A stretch of DNA of 7,605 bases from an uncultured Synergistia bacterium (GCA_937888925.1 CALARM010000683.1:1-7605); one strand, 5' to 3'. Counted from the first letter of the stretch, positions 1 to 5,682 are shown. Made by a program: numbers and translations. Notes: generated by a model not told the origin, from the sequence alone.

Positions 1-88
1 TGCCTTATATAATTTGTTTTACAAACAATAAATTAACCCTTATTTAATTTTTAATACTATATAAAAGACTAATTTTTCTTCTCCAGAG

Positions 89-141
89 CCTGCCAGGCAG
101 AAGCTTTTTACGGGTAACATTTTACCTGTTAAGGTACTTAG
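89..141 (+). repeat. Dispersed repeat, left copy (CCTGYCAGGCAGAAGCT ... GGTACTWAG)
   Basis: Bases 89-105 read CCTGCCAGGCAGAAGCT and are followed 27 bases later by GGTACTTAG at 133-141. The complement of the right end of the window shows the same two blocks, 16 of 17 bases identical in the first, with a 29-base interval. The first block begins with a small palindrome (CCTG-c-CAGG). In both copies the element reads in the direction of the first gene of the adjacent block and runs straight into heptamer units. Function unknown: it may be a miniature mobile or repetitive element, or a shared regulatory site. Confidence 0.6.
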
Positions 142-175
142 TAACCAGTGAGTGGGATAATCCTGTCAATTCACT
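134..175. repeat. Degenerate heptamer array with inverted centre
   Basis: Three in-phase units of the GTRNNNN type (GTACTTA, GTAACCA, GTGAGTG) occupy 134-154. They are followed by a palindromic centre GGATAATCC at 155-163 and a TCACT at 171-175 that can pair with AGTGA at 147-151. This looks like a decayed version of the bipartite arrays found in the other spacers. Confidence 0.45.
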
Positions 176-246
176 ACTTATTTATTTCTACAGTTTATAT
201 TGAAATCCTTGTTTTAAGTGTATTACATGAAAAATTGCTTTTTTTA

Positions 247-275
247 TTGACAACACCAATCACCTGCCCTATACT
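247..275 (+). promoter_or_regulatory. Sigma-70-type promoter of the methyltransferase operon
   Basis: A perfect -35 hexamer TTGACA (247-252) is separated by exactly 17 bases from TATACT (270-275), which matches the TATAAT consensus at five of six positions. Transcription would start near 282, giving a leader of about 54 bases before the ATG at 336. That leader contains three heptamer units (298-318) and the ribosome binding site. This is the only clearly consensus-like promoter in the window and it points at the mtaA-like gene. Confidence 0.7.
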
Positions 276-297
276 TTAAGTTTAGATATTTTATTCT

Positions 298-318
298 GTT
301 ACGCATTACACGTCACGA
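298..318 (+). repeat. Heptamer array in the mtaA-like leader (TYAC orientation)
   Basis: Three consecutive 7-base units, GTTACGC, ATTACAC and GTCACGA, lie in exact phase inside the predicted 5' untranslated region, ending just before the AAGGGA ribosome binding site at 324-329. The unit is the complement class (TYAC) of the GTRA arrays found after stop codons. Confidence 0.6.
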
Positions 319-335
319 AAAAGAAGGGAACTTTT

Positions 336-1355
336 ATGGAAAATAAATTACAGAAATTGAAACATGCTATTGATTTAAATCAGGGAGCCCCCTTACCTGT
401 AATACCGCAGATTACCTATACAACACACCAGCTTACAGGTATTACTATGTTAGAAGCTCTGGAAGATCCTGAAAAGATGGCTAAAGCCCTCATAGCAGGC
501 TTTGAAGAAATAGGTTATGACGGTATATACAGCGGATGGGAATCTTCATTTAATATCATGGCAGAGGCCATGGGATGTAAAATGAAATATCCTGAAGATG
601 ATGTGCCCAGTGTGGCCGAAGGTATTGTGAAAAAAGAAGAAGACCTTGAAAAAGTGAACGTTCCTGATCCCTATACGAGTAAAAGGCTTTTACTTCACCT
701 GGAGACTCTGAAACGTATAAGAAAACATGTCGGCCCTGATGTGCCGGTGTTGAATTATATCCCGGGTCCTCTGACTCTTGCAGGACTTTTAATGGGTACG
801 GACAGACTTATGATGAATATTATGAAAAAACCGGATCTTGTTCACAGAACATGTGAGATTACTCTGAAGGCCGCTAAATCCTATGCACAGGCAAAGATTG
901 ACTGCGGCGGAGATGTAATGGTAGTGGCAGACCCTACCGCTTCATGCAGTCTTATCTCTCCTAAAATGTTTGATACATTCGCTTTCCCTTATTTAAAGGA
1001 TATATTTTCTTTTATATCTGAAAAAGGTTCTGTCCCGTCTCTTCATATATGCGGCAATACTGCTCCTATACTGGAAAGACTTGCAGATACAGGGGCGAAA
1101 ATAATAGAAATCGATCATGTAGTAAATCTTAAAGATGCAAAATCCAGAATTGGCAATAGAGTATGTCTTCAGGGGAATGTAGACCCCAGTAAGGTCATGC
1201 TTTTAGGCACCCCTGATGAAGTATATGAAATCTCCAGAAAGTGCATTGAAGAAGGAGGAGCAGGAGGAGGTTTTATACTAAGTACCGGCTGTGAAGTGCC
1301 CTTGAAGGCACCGATAGATAATGTAAAGGCTATGGTGAGAGCAGGACGAGAGTAG
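336..1355 (+). CDS. MtaA/MtbA-type methylcobamide methyltransferase (uroporphyrinogen decarboxylase fold)
   Basis: Cytoplasmic methyltransferase of 339 residues, the usual size for MtaA/MtbA proteins. The family takes the methyl group from a methylated corrinoid protein and passes it to an acceptor: coenzyme M in methanogens, tetrahydrofolate in some acetogenic systems. The zinc site expected for this group is visible as His237-x-Cys239 in LHICGN plus Cys319 in STGCEVP. A GPLTLAG motif lies at 144-150. The N-terminal arginine-rich motif of true HemE is absent, which argues against haem synthesis. The ATG at 336 is preceded by AAGGGA at 324-329, six bases away, and by a strong promoter at 247-275. 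The next gene encodes the matching corrinoid protein, so it is probably the first gene of a three-component methyltransferase operon. The acceptor cannot be read from the sequence; a bacterium with fhs nearby makes tetrahydrofolate plausible. The TAG stop shares its last base with the first heptamer of the following array. Confidence 0.85.
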   Translation: MENKLQKLKHAIDLNQGAPLPVIPQITYTTHQLTGITMLEALEDPEKMAKALIAGFEEIGYDGIYSGWESSFNIMAEAMGCKMKYPEDDVPSVAEGIVKKEEDLEKVNVPDPYTSKRLLLHLETLKRIRKHVGPDVPVLNYIPGPLTLAGLLMGTDRLMMNIMKKPDLVHRTCEITLKAAKSYAQAKIDCGGDVMVVADPTASCSLISPKMFDTFAFPYLKDIFSFISEKGSVPSLHICGNTAPILERLADTGAKIIEIDHVVNLKDAKSRIGNRVCLQGNVDPSKVMLLGTPDEVYEISRKCIEEGGAGGGFILSTGCEVPLKAPIDNVKAMVRAGRE

Positions 1356-1463
1356 TGAAGGGTGAAGAGTGATGGGGGATGGGTGAAGGCTATTTAATGA
1401 CTCACCGGTCACTGGTCACCGGTAACTGATAACTGGTCACTGGTCACTGCTCACTGGTCACTG
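1355..1463. repeat. Bipartite heptamer array between mtaA-like and corrinoid genes
   Basis: The array starts at the last base of the TAG stop. Five in-phase units of the GTGAAGG type run from 1355 to 1389 (one is GGGATGG). Then come an AT-rich centre with TATTTAA (about 1390-1400), a partial CTCAC, and eight exact 7-base units of the NGGTCAC type up to 1461. Variants such as CGGTAAC and TGATAAC keep the phase. The segment 1383-1412 is repeated exactly, in inverted orientation, at 4307-4336. The ribosome binding site of the next gene begins only eight bases after the array. Confidence 0.85.
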
Positions 1464-1486
1464 AAAAAGAAAGGAGTTAAAAAACA

Positions 1487-2125
1487 ATGGGAGACGTATT
1501 AAACCGGATGGCGGAAGCAGTGGTTTCTCTGGAAGAAGAAGAGGTTAAAAAACTTATGGAAAAAGCTCTGGAGGAACAGGTTCAGGCAGGGCAGATTTTA
1601 TCTGAAGGACTTACTAAAGGGCTGAGGATGCTCGGAGAAAAATTTTCTTCAGGTGAACTTTTCATACCTCATATGATGATTGGAGCAGAAATAGTTCAGA
1701 ACTGCGTGAAAATCCTTGAACCCCATCTGTTAAAATCAGGAGAAAAGGCGCAAAAAATGCCTGTCGTTATAGGAACGGTAGAAGGAGACCTTCACGATCT
1801 GGGAAAAAACCTTGTTGTAACAATGTTACAGGCTTCGGGATTTCCTGTAATTGATCTCGGCAGGGATGTGCCTAATATGGAATTTGTTAAGAAAGCCAGA
1901 GAAGTAAAACCATGTATTCTCTGCATGTCTGCTCTTATGACCACTACTATGATAAGGCAGAGAGAGGTAATAGACAGCTTAAAACAGGAAGGTATCAAAT
2001 CGGAAGTTAAAGTTCTTATAGGAGGGGCGCCGATTTCTTCCGAATGGGCAAGAGACATTGGAGCAGATTCTTACGGTGAAGATGCTATGGAAGCTGTGGC
2101 AGAAGCAGAGAAAATGGCTGTTTAA
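1487..2125 (+). CDS. Corrinoid (B12-binding) methyl-carrier protein, MttC/MtbC family
   Basis: A 212-residue corrinoid protein, the normal length for the MtaC/MtbC/MttC family. It carries the cobamide cofactor that accepts a methyl group from a substrate-specific methyltransferase and hands it to the MtaA/MtbA-type partner. The N-terminal helical cap domain spans about residues 1-90. The Rossmann-like cobalamin domain follows with the base-off signature D101-L-H103-D-L-G106, where His103 is the lower axial ligand, then MSALMT around Ser148 and GGAP at 179-182. The start is set by AAGGAG at 1471-1476, ten bases before ATG. The gene lies 131 bases after the mtaA-like gene, the gap filled by a heptamer array, and 16 bases before the coiled-coil gene. 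Its downstream methyltransferase is an MttB homologue, so MttC-like is the best label. The corrinoid reductive activase usually needed is not in the window. Confidence 0.92.
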   Translation: MGDVLNRMAEAVVSLEEEEVKKLMEKALEEQVQAGQILSEGLTKGLRMLGEKFSSGELFIPHMMIGAEIVQNCVKILEPHLLKSGEKAQKMPVVIGTVEGDLHDLGKNLVVTMLQASGFPVIDLGRDVPNMEFVKKAREVKPCILCMSALMTTTMIRQREVIDSLKQEGIKSEVKVLIGGAPISSEWARDIGADSYGEDAMEAVAEAEKMAV

Positions 2126-2141
2126 AAAGAGGAGGTTTATT

Positions 2142-2372
2142 ATGGAACAAAAAGAAATGAATGAAAGATTTGAACAGATAGACAAAAGATTTGATAAAAT
2201 TGAAATAGATATAAGTGGCCTTTCTTCTATGTTTAAACTTATGATAGAAAAACTGGATAAAATGGATAAAAAACTTGATAGAATTAATATAAAGGTTGAG
2301 AAAAATTCCTGGACATTAAAAGAGCTTGAATGCAGGGTAGAGGATGTGGAGGCAAAATTTGCAACTACATAA
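2142..2372 (+). CDS. Small coiled-coil protein of unknown function
   Basis: I do not recognise this 76-residue protein. It is almost entirely one predicted coiled coil. Hydrophobic residues fall in an unbroken 3-4 spacing from Phe10 through Ile13, Phe17, Ile20, Ile24, Leu27, Phe31, Met34, Leu38, Met41, Leu45, Ile48, Val52, Leu59, Leu62, Val66 and Val69 to Phe73, with only Asn55 breaking the core. The rest is charged (E, K, D). No signal peptide or membrane segment is visible, and Cys64 is the only cysteine. The reading frame is open upstream to 2058 over the corrinoid gene, but AGGAGG at 2130-2135, six bases before ATG 2142, fixes the start here. Its position 16 bases after the corrinoid gene and before mttB suggests co-expression, perhaps as an assembly or tethering partner; that role is only an inference from position. 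Similar tiny coiled-coil proteins occur in many contexts. Confidence 0.8.
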   Translation: MEQKEMNERFEQIDKRFDKIEIDISGLSSMFKLMIEKLDKMDKKLDRINIKVEKNSWTLKELECRVEDVEAKFATT

Positions 2373-2471
2373 TTGAAGATTACAGGAAATTTCATTAATT
2401 GATTCTATGTATAATTTTCGCGTCACGCGTTACGCGTCACGCGTCACGATAATTAAAAGGAGAATTTGTTT
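2373..2471 (+). repeat. Spacer before mttB with a CGCGTCA heptamer array (2419-2448)
   Basis: Four exact in-phase 7-base units (CGCGTCA, CGCGTTA, then CGCGTCA twice) fill 2419-2446, followed by CG. This puts an ACGCGT palindrome every seven bases. Unlike most other spacers, only the TYAC-oriented half is present, and the array does not touch the stop codon of the preceding gene, which lies 47 bases upstream. A TATAAT at 2410-2415 lies just before the array but lacks a credible -35 box. Confidence 0.8.
2458..2462 (+). promoter_or_regulatory. Ribosome binding site that fixes the mttB start
   Basis: AGGAG lies nine bases before ATG 2472 but only three bases before an upstream in-frame TTG at 2466. 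The spacing favours the ATG, so the protein begins MRPVCS rather than two residues earlier. Confidence 0.75.
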
Positions 2472-3920
2472 ATGAGACCGGTATGTTCTATTTTAACAGA
2501 AGATGATATAAAGAAAATCGTTAAATCGGCATTTGAATTACTTGAAACAAAAGGCGTAGTAGTTCATAACAGAAAAGCTCTGGAAATTTTTGAAGCAGGC
2601 GGAGCGAAAGTAGATTATTCCAGCGAACTTGCCCTTATACCGTCACATGTTGTAGAAAAAGCTCTGGAACTGGCTCCCGGAAATATAAAACTTTATAATA
2701 GCGAAGGACAGACTGCTATGGATCTCGGAGGATATAATGTCCATTATGATCCCGGCTCTGCAGCCATTAATTTTCTGGATCACAGTACAGGAGAGGTAAG
2801 AAAACCTGTCACAAAAGATTTTGTCGAGTTCATACAGATTGTGGAACAGCTTAAATATATAGATGCCCAGAGTACTGCTTTAGTCTGTGTCGATGTTCCT
2901 GAAGAAATTGCCGATCGTTACAGGCTCTTTCTTGCTTTAAAATATGGGAAAAAACCTGTTATAACGGGAGCTTTCTCTATAGATGCTCCTTCTGCCATGT
3001 ATGAAATGCTCTGCCTTCTGTCCGGAGGCCCGGAAGCACTCAGAGAAAAGCCCAGGGCTATTTTTGACGTATGTCCCTCTCCTCCTTTAATGTGGAGTGA
3101 TGTTACGAGCCAGAATTTAATAGATTGTGCCAGATGGGGCATACCTTATGAACTTGTATCCATGCCTCTTGCAGGTGGAACGTCTCCTGCTACTCTTGCA
3201 GGAGCTCTGTTACAGCATACTGCAGAAAATCTGAGCGGAGTCACACTCGGTCAGCTTGCCTGTCCGGGGGCAAAAGTAATTTACGGAGGTTCTCCTGCCA
3301 TATTTGATATGAGAAAAGGCACAACACCTATGGGTGCTATTGAAACAATGATGCTGGATTCTTCCTATAATCAGATAGGGAAGCACCTCGGTCTTCCCAC
3401 TCATGCCTATTTAGGCATGACAGATGCAAAGGTACCTGACAGTCAGTGCGGTGCAGAGTCTGCCCTTGGTATAATACTCGGAACCCTTGCAGGTGTTAAT
3501 GTCATATCAGGACCCGGTATGATGGATTTTGAAAGCTGTCAGAGTCTTGAGAAACTTATCCTTGATAATGAACTGTGCGGAATGGCCAGAAGGCTTACAG
3601 GAGGTATTGACACTTCCGATGAAGCAATAGCCCTGGATATTTTAAAGGAAGTCGGTCATGAAGGTAAATTCCTCACTCACAGACACACACTGAAGTGGTT
3701 TACTAAAGAGCAATTTATTCCTTCTCCTGTCATAGATCGTTCTACCAGAAGGGAATGGGCCGATAGCGGAGAAAAGAGCTGCAGAGAAAGATCGAAAGAT
3801 ATGATAGATAAATTGCTTAAATCAGCTAAAGGTAAAGTAATAGATAAAGAAACAGAGAAAAAATTGAATGATATTATGTTATCACAGAAAGGTTTTCCTG
3901 AGAAATTAATAGAAGGGTAA
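2472..3920 (+). CDS. MttB-superfamily methyltransferase without pyrrolysine
   Basis: A 482-residue member of the trimethylamine methyltransferase (MttB) superfamily, which demethylates a substrate onto a cognate corrinoid protein. Family signatures are visible in order: CPSPPLMW (201-208), SMPLAGGTSPATLAG (about 230-244), PGAKVIYGGSP (about 265-275) and TDAKVPDSQ (about 317-325). Archaeal trimethylamine MttB reads through an in-frame amber codon as pyrrolysine near residue 334. Here the frame has no internal stop, so this belongs to the non-pyrrolysine branch, characterised members of which use quaternary amines such as glycine betaine, proline betaine, carnitine or gamma-butyrobetaine. The substrate cannot be assigned from sequence alone. 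It lies downstream of its likely partners, the corrinoid protein and MtaA-like enzyme, with the coiled-coil gene and a heptamer array between. The TAA stop is inside the first unit of the next array. Confidence 0.88.
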   Translation: MRPVCSILTEDDIKKIVKSAFELLETKGVVVHNRKALEIFEAGGAKVDYSSELALIPSHVVEKALELAPGNIKLYNSEGQTAMDLGGYNVHYDPGSAAINFLDHSTGEVRKPVTKDFVEFIQIVEQLKYIDAQSTALVCVDVPEEIADRYRLFLALKYGKKPVITGAFSIDAPSAMYEMLCLLSGGPEALREKPRAIFDVCPSPPLMWSDVTSQNLIDCARWGIPYELVSMPLAGGTSPATLAGALLQHTAENLSGVTLGQLACPGAKVIYGGSPAIFDMRKGTTPMGAIETMMLDSSYNQIGKHLGLPTHAYLGMTDAKVPDSQCGAESALGIILGTLAGVNVISGPGMMDFESCQSLEKLILDNELCGMARRLTGGIDTSDEAIALDILKEVGHEGKFLTHRHTLKWFTKEQFIPSPVIDRSTRREWADSGEKSCRERSKDMIDKLLKSAKGKVIDKETEKKLNDIMLSQKGFPEKLIEG

Positions 3921-3988
3921 TCAGGTAACGCATAACGCGTAACGGGTATGTCCACCCACTCGTTACGCGTCACGCGTCACGCGTCACG
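3917..3988. repeat. Bipartite heptamer array between mttB and the 93-aa gene
   Basis: GTAATCA at 3917-3923 contains the mttB stop TAA. One extra base follows, then three units of the GTAACGC type (3925-3945) and GTATGTC, a centre around TCCACCC, and four exact units CGTTACG/CGTCACG from 3961 to 3988. The two arms are complementary: 3928-3947 against 3958-3977 matches at 17 of 20 positions around a 10-base loop. The array ends five bases before the ATG of the next gene. Confidence 0.8.
3925..3980 (+). other. Long imperfect hairpin after mttB
   Basis: Arms 3928-3947 and 3958-3977 can pair at 17 of 20 positions, and some mismatches are G-T wobble on one strand. Two further outer pairs lie at 3925-3926 with 3979-3980. 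The loop is 3948-3957. There is no T-run after it, so a standard intrinsic terminator is not indicated. It could slow transcription, stabilise the mRNA 3' end of mttB, or hide the start region of the next gene. Confidence 0.55.
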
Positions 3989-3993
3989 CCTAT

Positions 3994-4275
3994 ATGATTT
4001 TTAATGATTTTTTCCATCTCTTAAAACAATACGGAAATATAAGAAAATGTGTTCACTGTGAAGCCTATGAGCATGCCATGTCTCATATGAGTGAAGATGC
4101 ACCTGCGTATTTGAATGAAGATTGGAACAGTAATGCTATAGTTATTAAAACAGAGGTTTACGGGTTTGTAAACTGTGAAGTCTGTCCTCCTGCAGTAATA
4201 CTCGGTGAGTATCTTGAAAAGAGGCATAAAAGAAAGGCCTGGAAAAAGAAGAAACTTTTGGATAGTGAAAAGTGA
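3994..4275 (+). CDS. Small protein with two CxxC pairs, unknown function
   Basis: I do not recognise this 93-residue protein. It has two CxxC pairs, CVHC at 19-22 and CEVC at 61-64, which could bind one zinc or iron ion. Two histidines (His21, His27) lie near the first pair. The tail from about residue 77 to 87 is strongly basic with many lysines. No signal peptide or membrane segment is evident. Codon use looks similar to its neighbours and no longer frame competes convincingly on the other strand. No Shine-Dalgarno sequence precedes ATG 3994, because a heptamer array ends five bases before it. The true start could be different, or translation may be coupled to mttB 73 bases upstream. The TGA stop lies in the second unit of the next array (GTGAGCA). 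It is last in the plus-strand block, but a role in methyl transfer is not shown. Confidence 0.6.
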   Translation: MIFNDFFHLLKQYGNIRKCVHCEAYEHAMSHMSEDAPAYLNEDWNSNAIVIKTEVYGFVNCEVCPPAVILGEYLEKRHKRKAWKKKKLLDSEK

Positions 4276-4365
4276 GCAGTGATCAGTGACCAGTGACCGG
4301 TGACCGGTGACCGGTGAGTCATTAAATAGCCTTCACTCTTCACTCTTCACCCTTCACGCTTCACG
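4265..4365. repeat. Bipartite heptamer array between the convergent blocks
   Basis: Eight exact 7-base units of the GTGACCG type run from 4265 to 4320, followed by the AT-rich centre ATTAAATAGC (4321-4330) and five exact CTTCACN units from 4331 to 4365. The first plus-strand units hold the stop of the 93-aa gene. The last unit holds, on the minus strand, the stop of rnc. The GTGA cores of one arm pair in phase with the TCAC cores of the other, separated by 3-base mismatches. The segment 4307-4336 is an exact inverted copy of 1383-1412. A T-rich stretch follows on the plus strand (4366-4383, inside rnc), so a role in ending transcription from both sides is possible but weakly supported. Confidence 0.85.
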
Positions 4366-5146
4366 CTTTCTTCTTCTTTTTCTTATCCCATTGAAACCAT
4401 GACGTTACAGAGTGTTTCATCGTTTTCCAGAATACCTTTTCTCTTATCTTTAAGAGTGCCTGTCTTGCCGCTTCCTGTTCAGCTTCTTTTTTATTATCTC
4501 CTTTACCCTGGCCGATTTCTTTTCCGTTTACGGAAACAGATACATTGAAATGTTTACAGTGTTCCGGTCCGTCTTCTTTTATTACCGAATATTCCGGCAC
4601 GGATTTATATTCCTTCTGTGCTATTTCCTGGAGGGCAGATTTATAGTTATAATATTTTCCCGTAGTAAGTTCTGATAGTTCATCAAGAACATTTCTTTCT
4701 ATAAATCTTTTTGCGCTCTCCCATCCTCCGTCACGGTACAGGGCTCCTATAACACTTTCGAATGCGTCTGCAAGGACTGATTTGAGTTTCCTTACATTTT
4801 CACCTTTTTCCAGCTCTTTACCTATAAGGAGAAACTCCTTCATTTCCAATTTTTCTGCCAGCCTTGAAAGGGTGTCGCCGCAGACGAGAAAACCTTTTAA
4901 TTTTGTAATCTGTCCTTCATTGTGATTCGGATATTTATTAAAAAGGAATTCCACTACAACCAGGTCCAGCACTGCATCTCCGAGCAGTTCGAGTCTTTCG
5001 TTGCAGCTTACATGATTCCACCCTTTTTCATCTGCATAAGATTTATGTATCAGTGCATTATGTATAAGAAGTTTATCGTTGAAGCGATAATCTATTTTAC
5101 GTTCAAATCTGCACAGTTCCAACTGACGTTTTGCCGATATACTCAT
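4361..5146 (-). CDS. rnc: Ribonuclease III
   Basis: Double-strand-specific endoribonuclease involved in rRNA processing and mRNA turnover. With the start chosen here it has 261 residues, slightly long for the family. The catalytic domain carries the signature NERLELLGDAVL at 49-60 (acidic residues Glu50, Glu53 and Asp57), a further acidic residue at Glu77, and Asp127 and Glu130 in LADAFESVIGALY. The double-stranded RNA-binding domain follows at about 165-235. A basic tail ends in a run of six lysines. The frame stays open to an ATG at 5194, but those 16 extra codons are translated heptamer repeat. ATG 5146, just outside the repeat, gives the normal family start. Neither start has a visible Shine-Dalgarno site, so the exact 5' end is uncertain. 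The stop TGA sits inside a heptamer unit. It lies 65 bases after the Fur-family gene on the same strand. Confidence 0.93.
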   Translation of the reverse strand: MSISAKRQLELCRFERKIDYRFNDKLLIHNALIHKSYADEKGWNHVSCNERLELLGDAVLDLVVVEFLFNKYPNHNEGQITKLKGFLVCGDTLSRLAEKLEMKEFLLIGKELEKGENVRKLKSVLADAFESVIGALYRDGGWESAKRFIERNVLDELSELTTGKYYNYKSALQEIAQKEYKSVPEYSVIKEDGPEHCKHFNVSVSVNGKEIGQGKGDNKKEAEQEAARQALLKIREKVFWKTMKHSVTSWFQWDKKKKKKA

Positions 5147-5150
5147 ATCA

Positions 5151-5217
5151 GTGACCAGTGAACAGTGACCAGTGATCAGTGAGATTTTGCTCACTGTTTA
5201 CTGCTCACTGTTCACTG
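5151..5217. repeat. Bipartite heptamer array between fur-like gene and rnc
   Basis: Four exact units (GTGACCA, GTGAACA, GTGACCA, GTGATCA) plus GTGAG fill 5151-5183. After the loop ATTTTG (5184-5189) come CTCAC and three units of the TGTTCAC type to 5215, then TG. The minus-strand stop of the Fur-family gene (5212-5214) is in the outermost right unit, and rnc begins four bases beyond the left end. Confidence 0.85.
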
Positions 5218-5223
5218 TTTTTT
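5156..5223 (+). other. Near-perfect 28-bp hairpin followed by six T on the plus strand
   Basis: Arm 5156-5183 pairs with arm 5190-5217 at 25 of 28 positions, plus one G-T wobble on the plus strand, with a 6-base loop. Read on the plus strand it is followed by TTTTTT (5218-5223) and has the shape of an intrinsic terminator, but no plus-strand gene leads into it. The T-run is the complement of lysine codons at the end of the Fur-family gene. On the minus strand, where fur and rnc are transcribed, there is no U-run. It may act as an RNA processing or mRNA-end structure; notably it lies next to rnc, whose product cuts such stems. Confidence 0.6.
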
Positions 5224-5667
5224 CCCCTCCTCGCATTTTTTACAAATTCCGTATATTTCCAGCTTATGATAGAGAGATTTAAAATTATTTTTTTCAGCCA
5301 TTTCAAGTTGAAGTCTTTCAATCTGAGGATGGTGAAATTCATGGATTTGCCGGCATTTTATACATATAAGATGATCATGATGGGTATGACCGTACACATG
5401 TTCATACCGTGTCTGACCGTCTCCGAACATTCTTTCCTGTGCCAGATTGCATTCACAGAGTAATTTCATCGTTCTGTACACTGTAGTATAACCTGCTTTT
5501 ATCCGTTTCTTCCTTAATATAGTATAAATTTCATCTACAGTCAGATGTTTTTCTATGGAGAAAAAAATATCTGCTATTGCCTGCCTCTGCTGTGAAACAT
5601 TAAGGTTATGATCATTTAAATATCTTATAAAAATTTCTTTTTCAATCGCTTTTGTTAATAAAGTCAA
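5212..5667 (-). CDS. Fur-family metal-responsive transcriptional regulator
   Basis: A 151-residue cytoplasmic DNA-binding repressor of the Fur superfamily. The winged-helix recognition helix is GYTTVYRTMKLL at 59-70. Metal ligands typical of Fur are visible: His41, Glu89, the HHDH cluster at 96-99, Glu110 and His134. Two CxxC pairs form the structural zinc site, Cys102/Cys105 and Cys142/Cys145. The residue that is Asp in peroxide-sensing PerR (in the RFDF segment of the Bacillus protein) appears to be Glu89 here, favouring an iron-responsive Fur-like role over PerR; this needs an alignment. The start is TTG at 5667, supported by GAGGTG nine bases upstream; there is no suitable ATG nearby. The gene is 132 bases downstream of fhs and 65 bases upstream of rnc on the same strand. 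Its TGA stop lies in a heptamer. No clear Fur box was found in front of it. Confidence 0.9.
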   Translation of the reverse strand: MTLLTKAIEKEIFIRYLNDHNLNVSQQRQAIADIFFSIEKHLTVDEIYTILRKKRIKAGYTTVYRTMKLLCECNLAQERMFGDGQTRYEHVYGHTHHDHLICIKCRQIHEFHHPQIERLQLEMAEKNNFKSLYHKLEIYGICKKCEEGKKQ

Positions 5668-5676
5668 TTATTATTT

Positions 5677-5682
5677 CACCTC
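5677..5682 (-). promoter_or_regulatory. Ribosome binding site supporting a TTG start
   Basis: On the minus strand GAGGTG lies nine bases before TTG 5667. No ATG or GTG occurs in frame near the expected N-terminus, so this site decides the start of the Fur-family gene. Confidence 0.7.

Larger units (their letters stand above)
1..335. other. Non-coding region upstream of the mtaA-like gene
   Basis: No gene is supported here. The stretch is very AT-rich. It holds a small inverted repeat at 14-28 (TTGTTT-tac-AAACAA), one copy of the dispersed CCTGYCAGGCAGAAGCT repeat at 89-141, a short hairpin at 113-126 (GGTAA-catt-TTACC), degenerate heptamers at 134-175, a strong sigma-70-like promoter at 247-275, and three TYAC heptamers at 298-318 just before the ribosome binding site. 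A TATAAT hexamer at 8-13 cannot be judged because any -35 box would lie outside the window. Confidence 0.7.

Noticed and set aside
336..1355. Uroporphyrinogen decarboxylase (hemE)
   Set aside because: The fold is shared, but the N-terminal arginine motif of HemE is missing and the zinc ligands of methylcobamide methyltransferases are present, next to a corrinoid protein gene.
1355..1463. CRISPR array
   Set aside because: The repeat unit is 7 bases with no unique spacers between units, and no cas genes are present.
2058..2141. Longer form of the coiled-coil protein overlapping the corrinoid gene
   Set aside because: A strong AGGAGG directly precedes ATG 2142; the extra 28 residues are the corrinoid coding sequence read in another frame.
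2399..2415. Internal promoter before mttB (TATAAT at 2410-2415)
   Set aside because: The -10 is perfect but no acceptable -35 lies 16-18 bases upstream; the nearest TTGATT is only five bases away and TTGAAG is 31 bases away.
2472..3920. Pyrrolysine-containing trimethylamine methyltransferase
   Set aside because: The frame has no internal TAG from start to stop, and full family length is reached without readthrough.
5156..5223. Intrinsic terminator for a plus-strand gene
   Set aside because: No plus-strand gene leads into it, and the T-run is the complement of lysine codons of the fur-like gene.
5212..5667. Peroxide sensor PerR
   Set aside because: The position that is Asp in PerR appears to be Glu89, as in Fur. 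This is kept as a family-level call because no alignment could be run.
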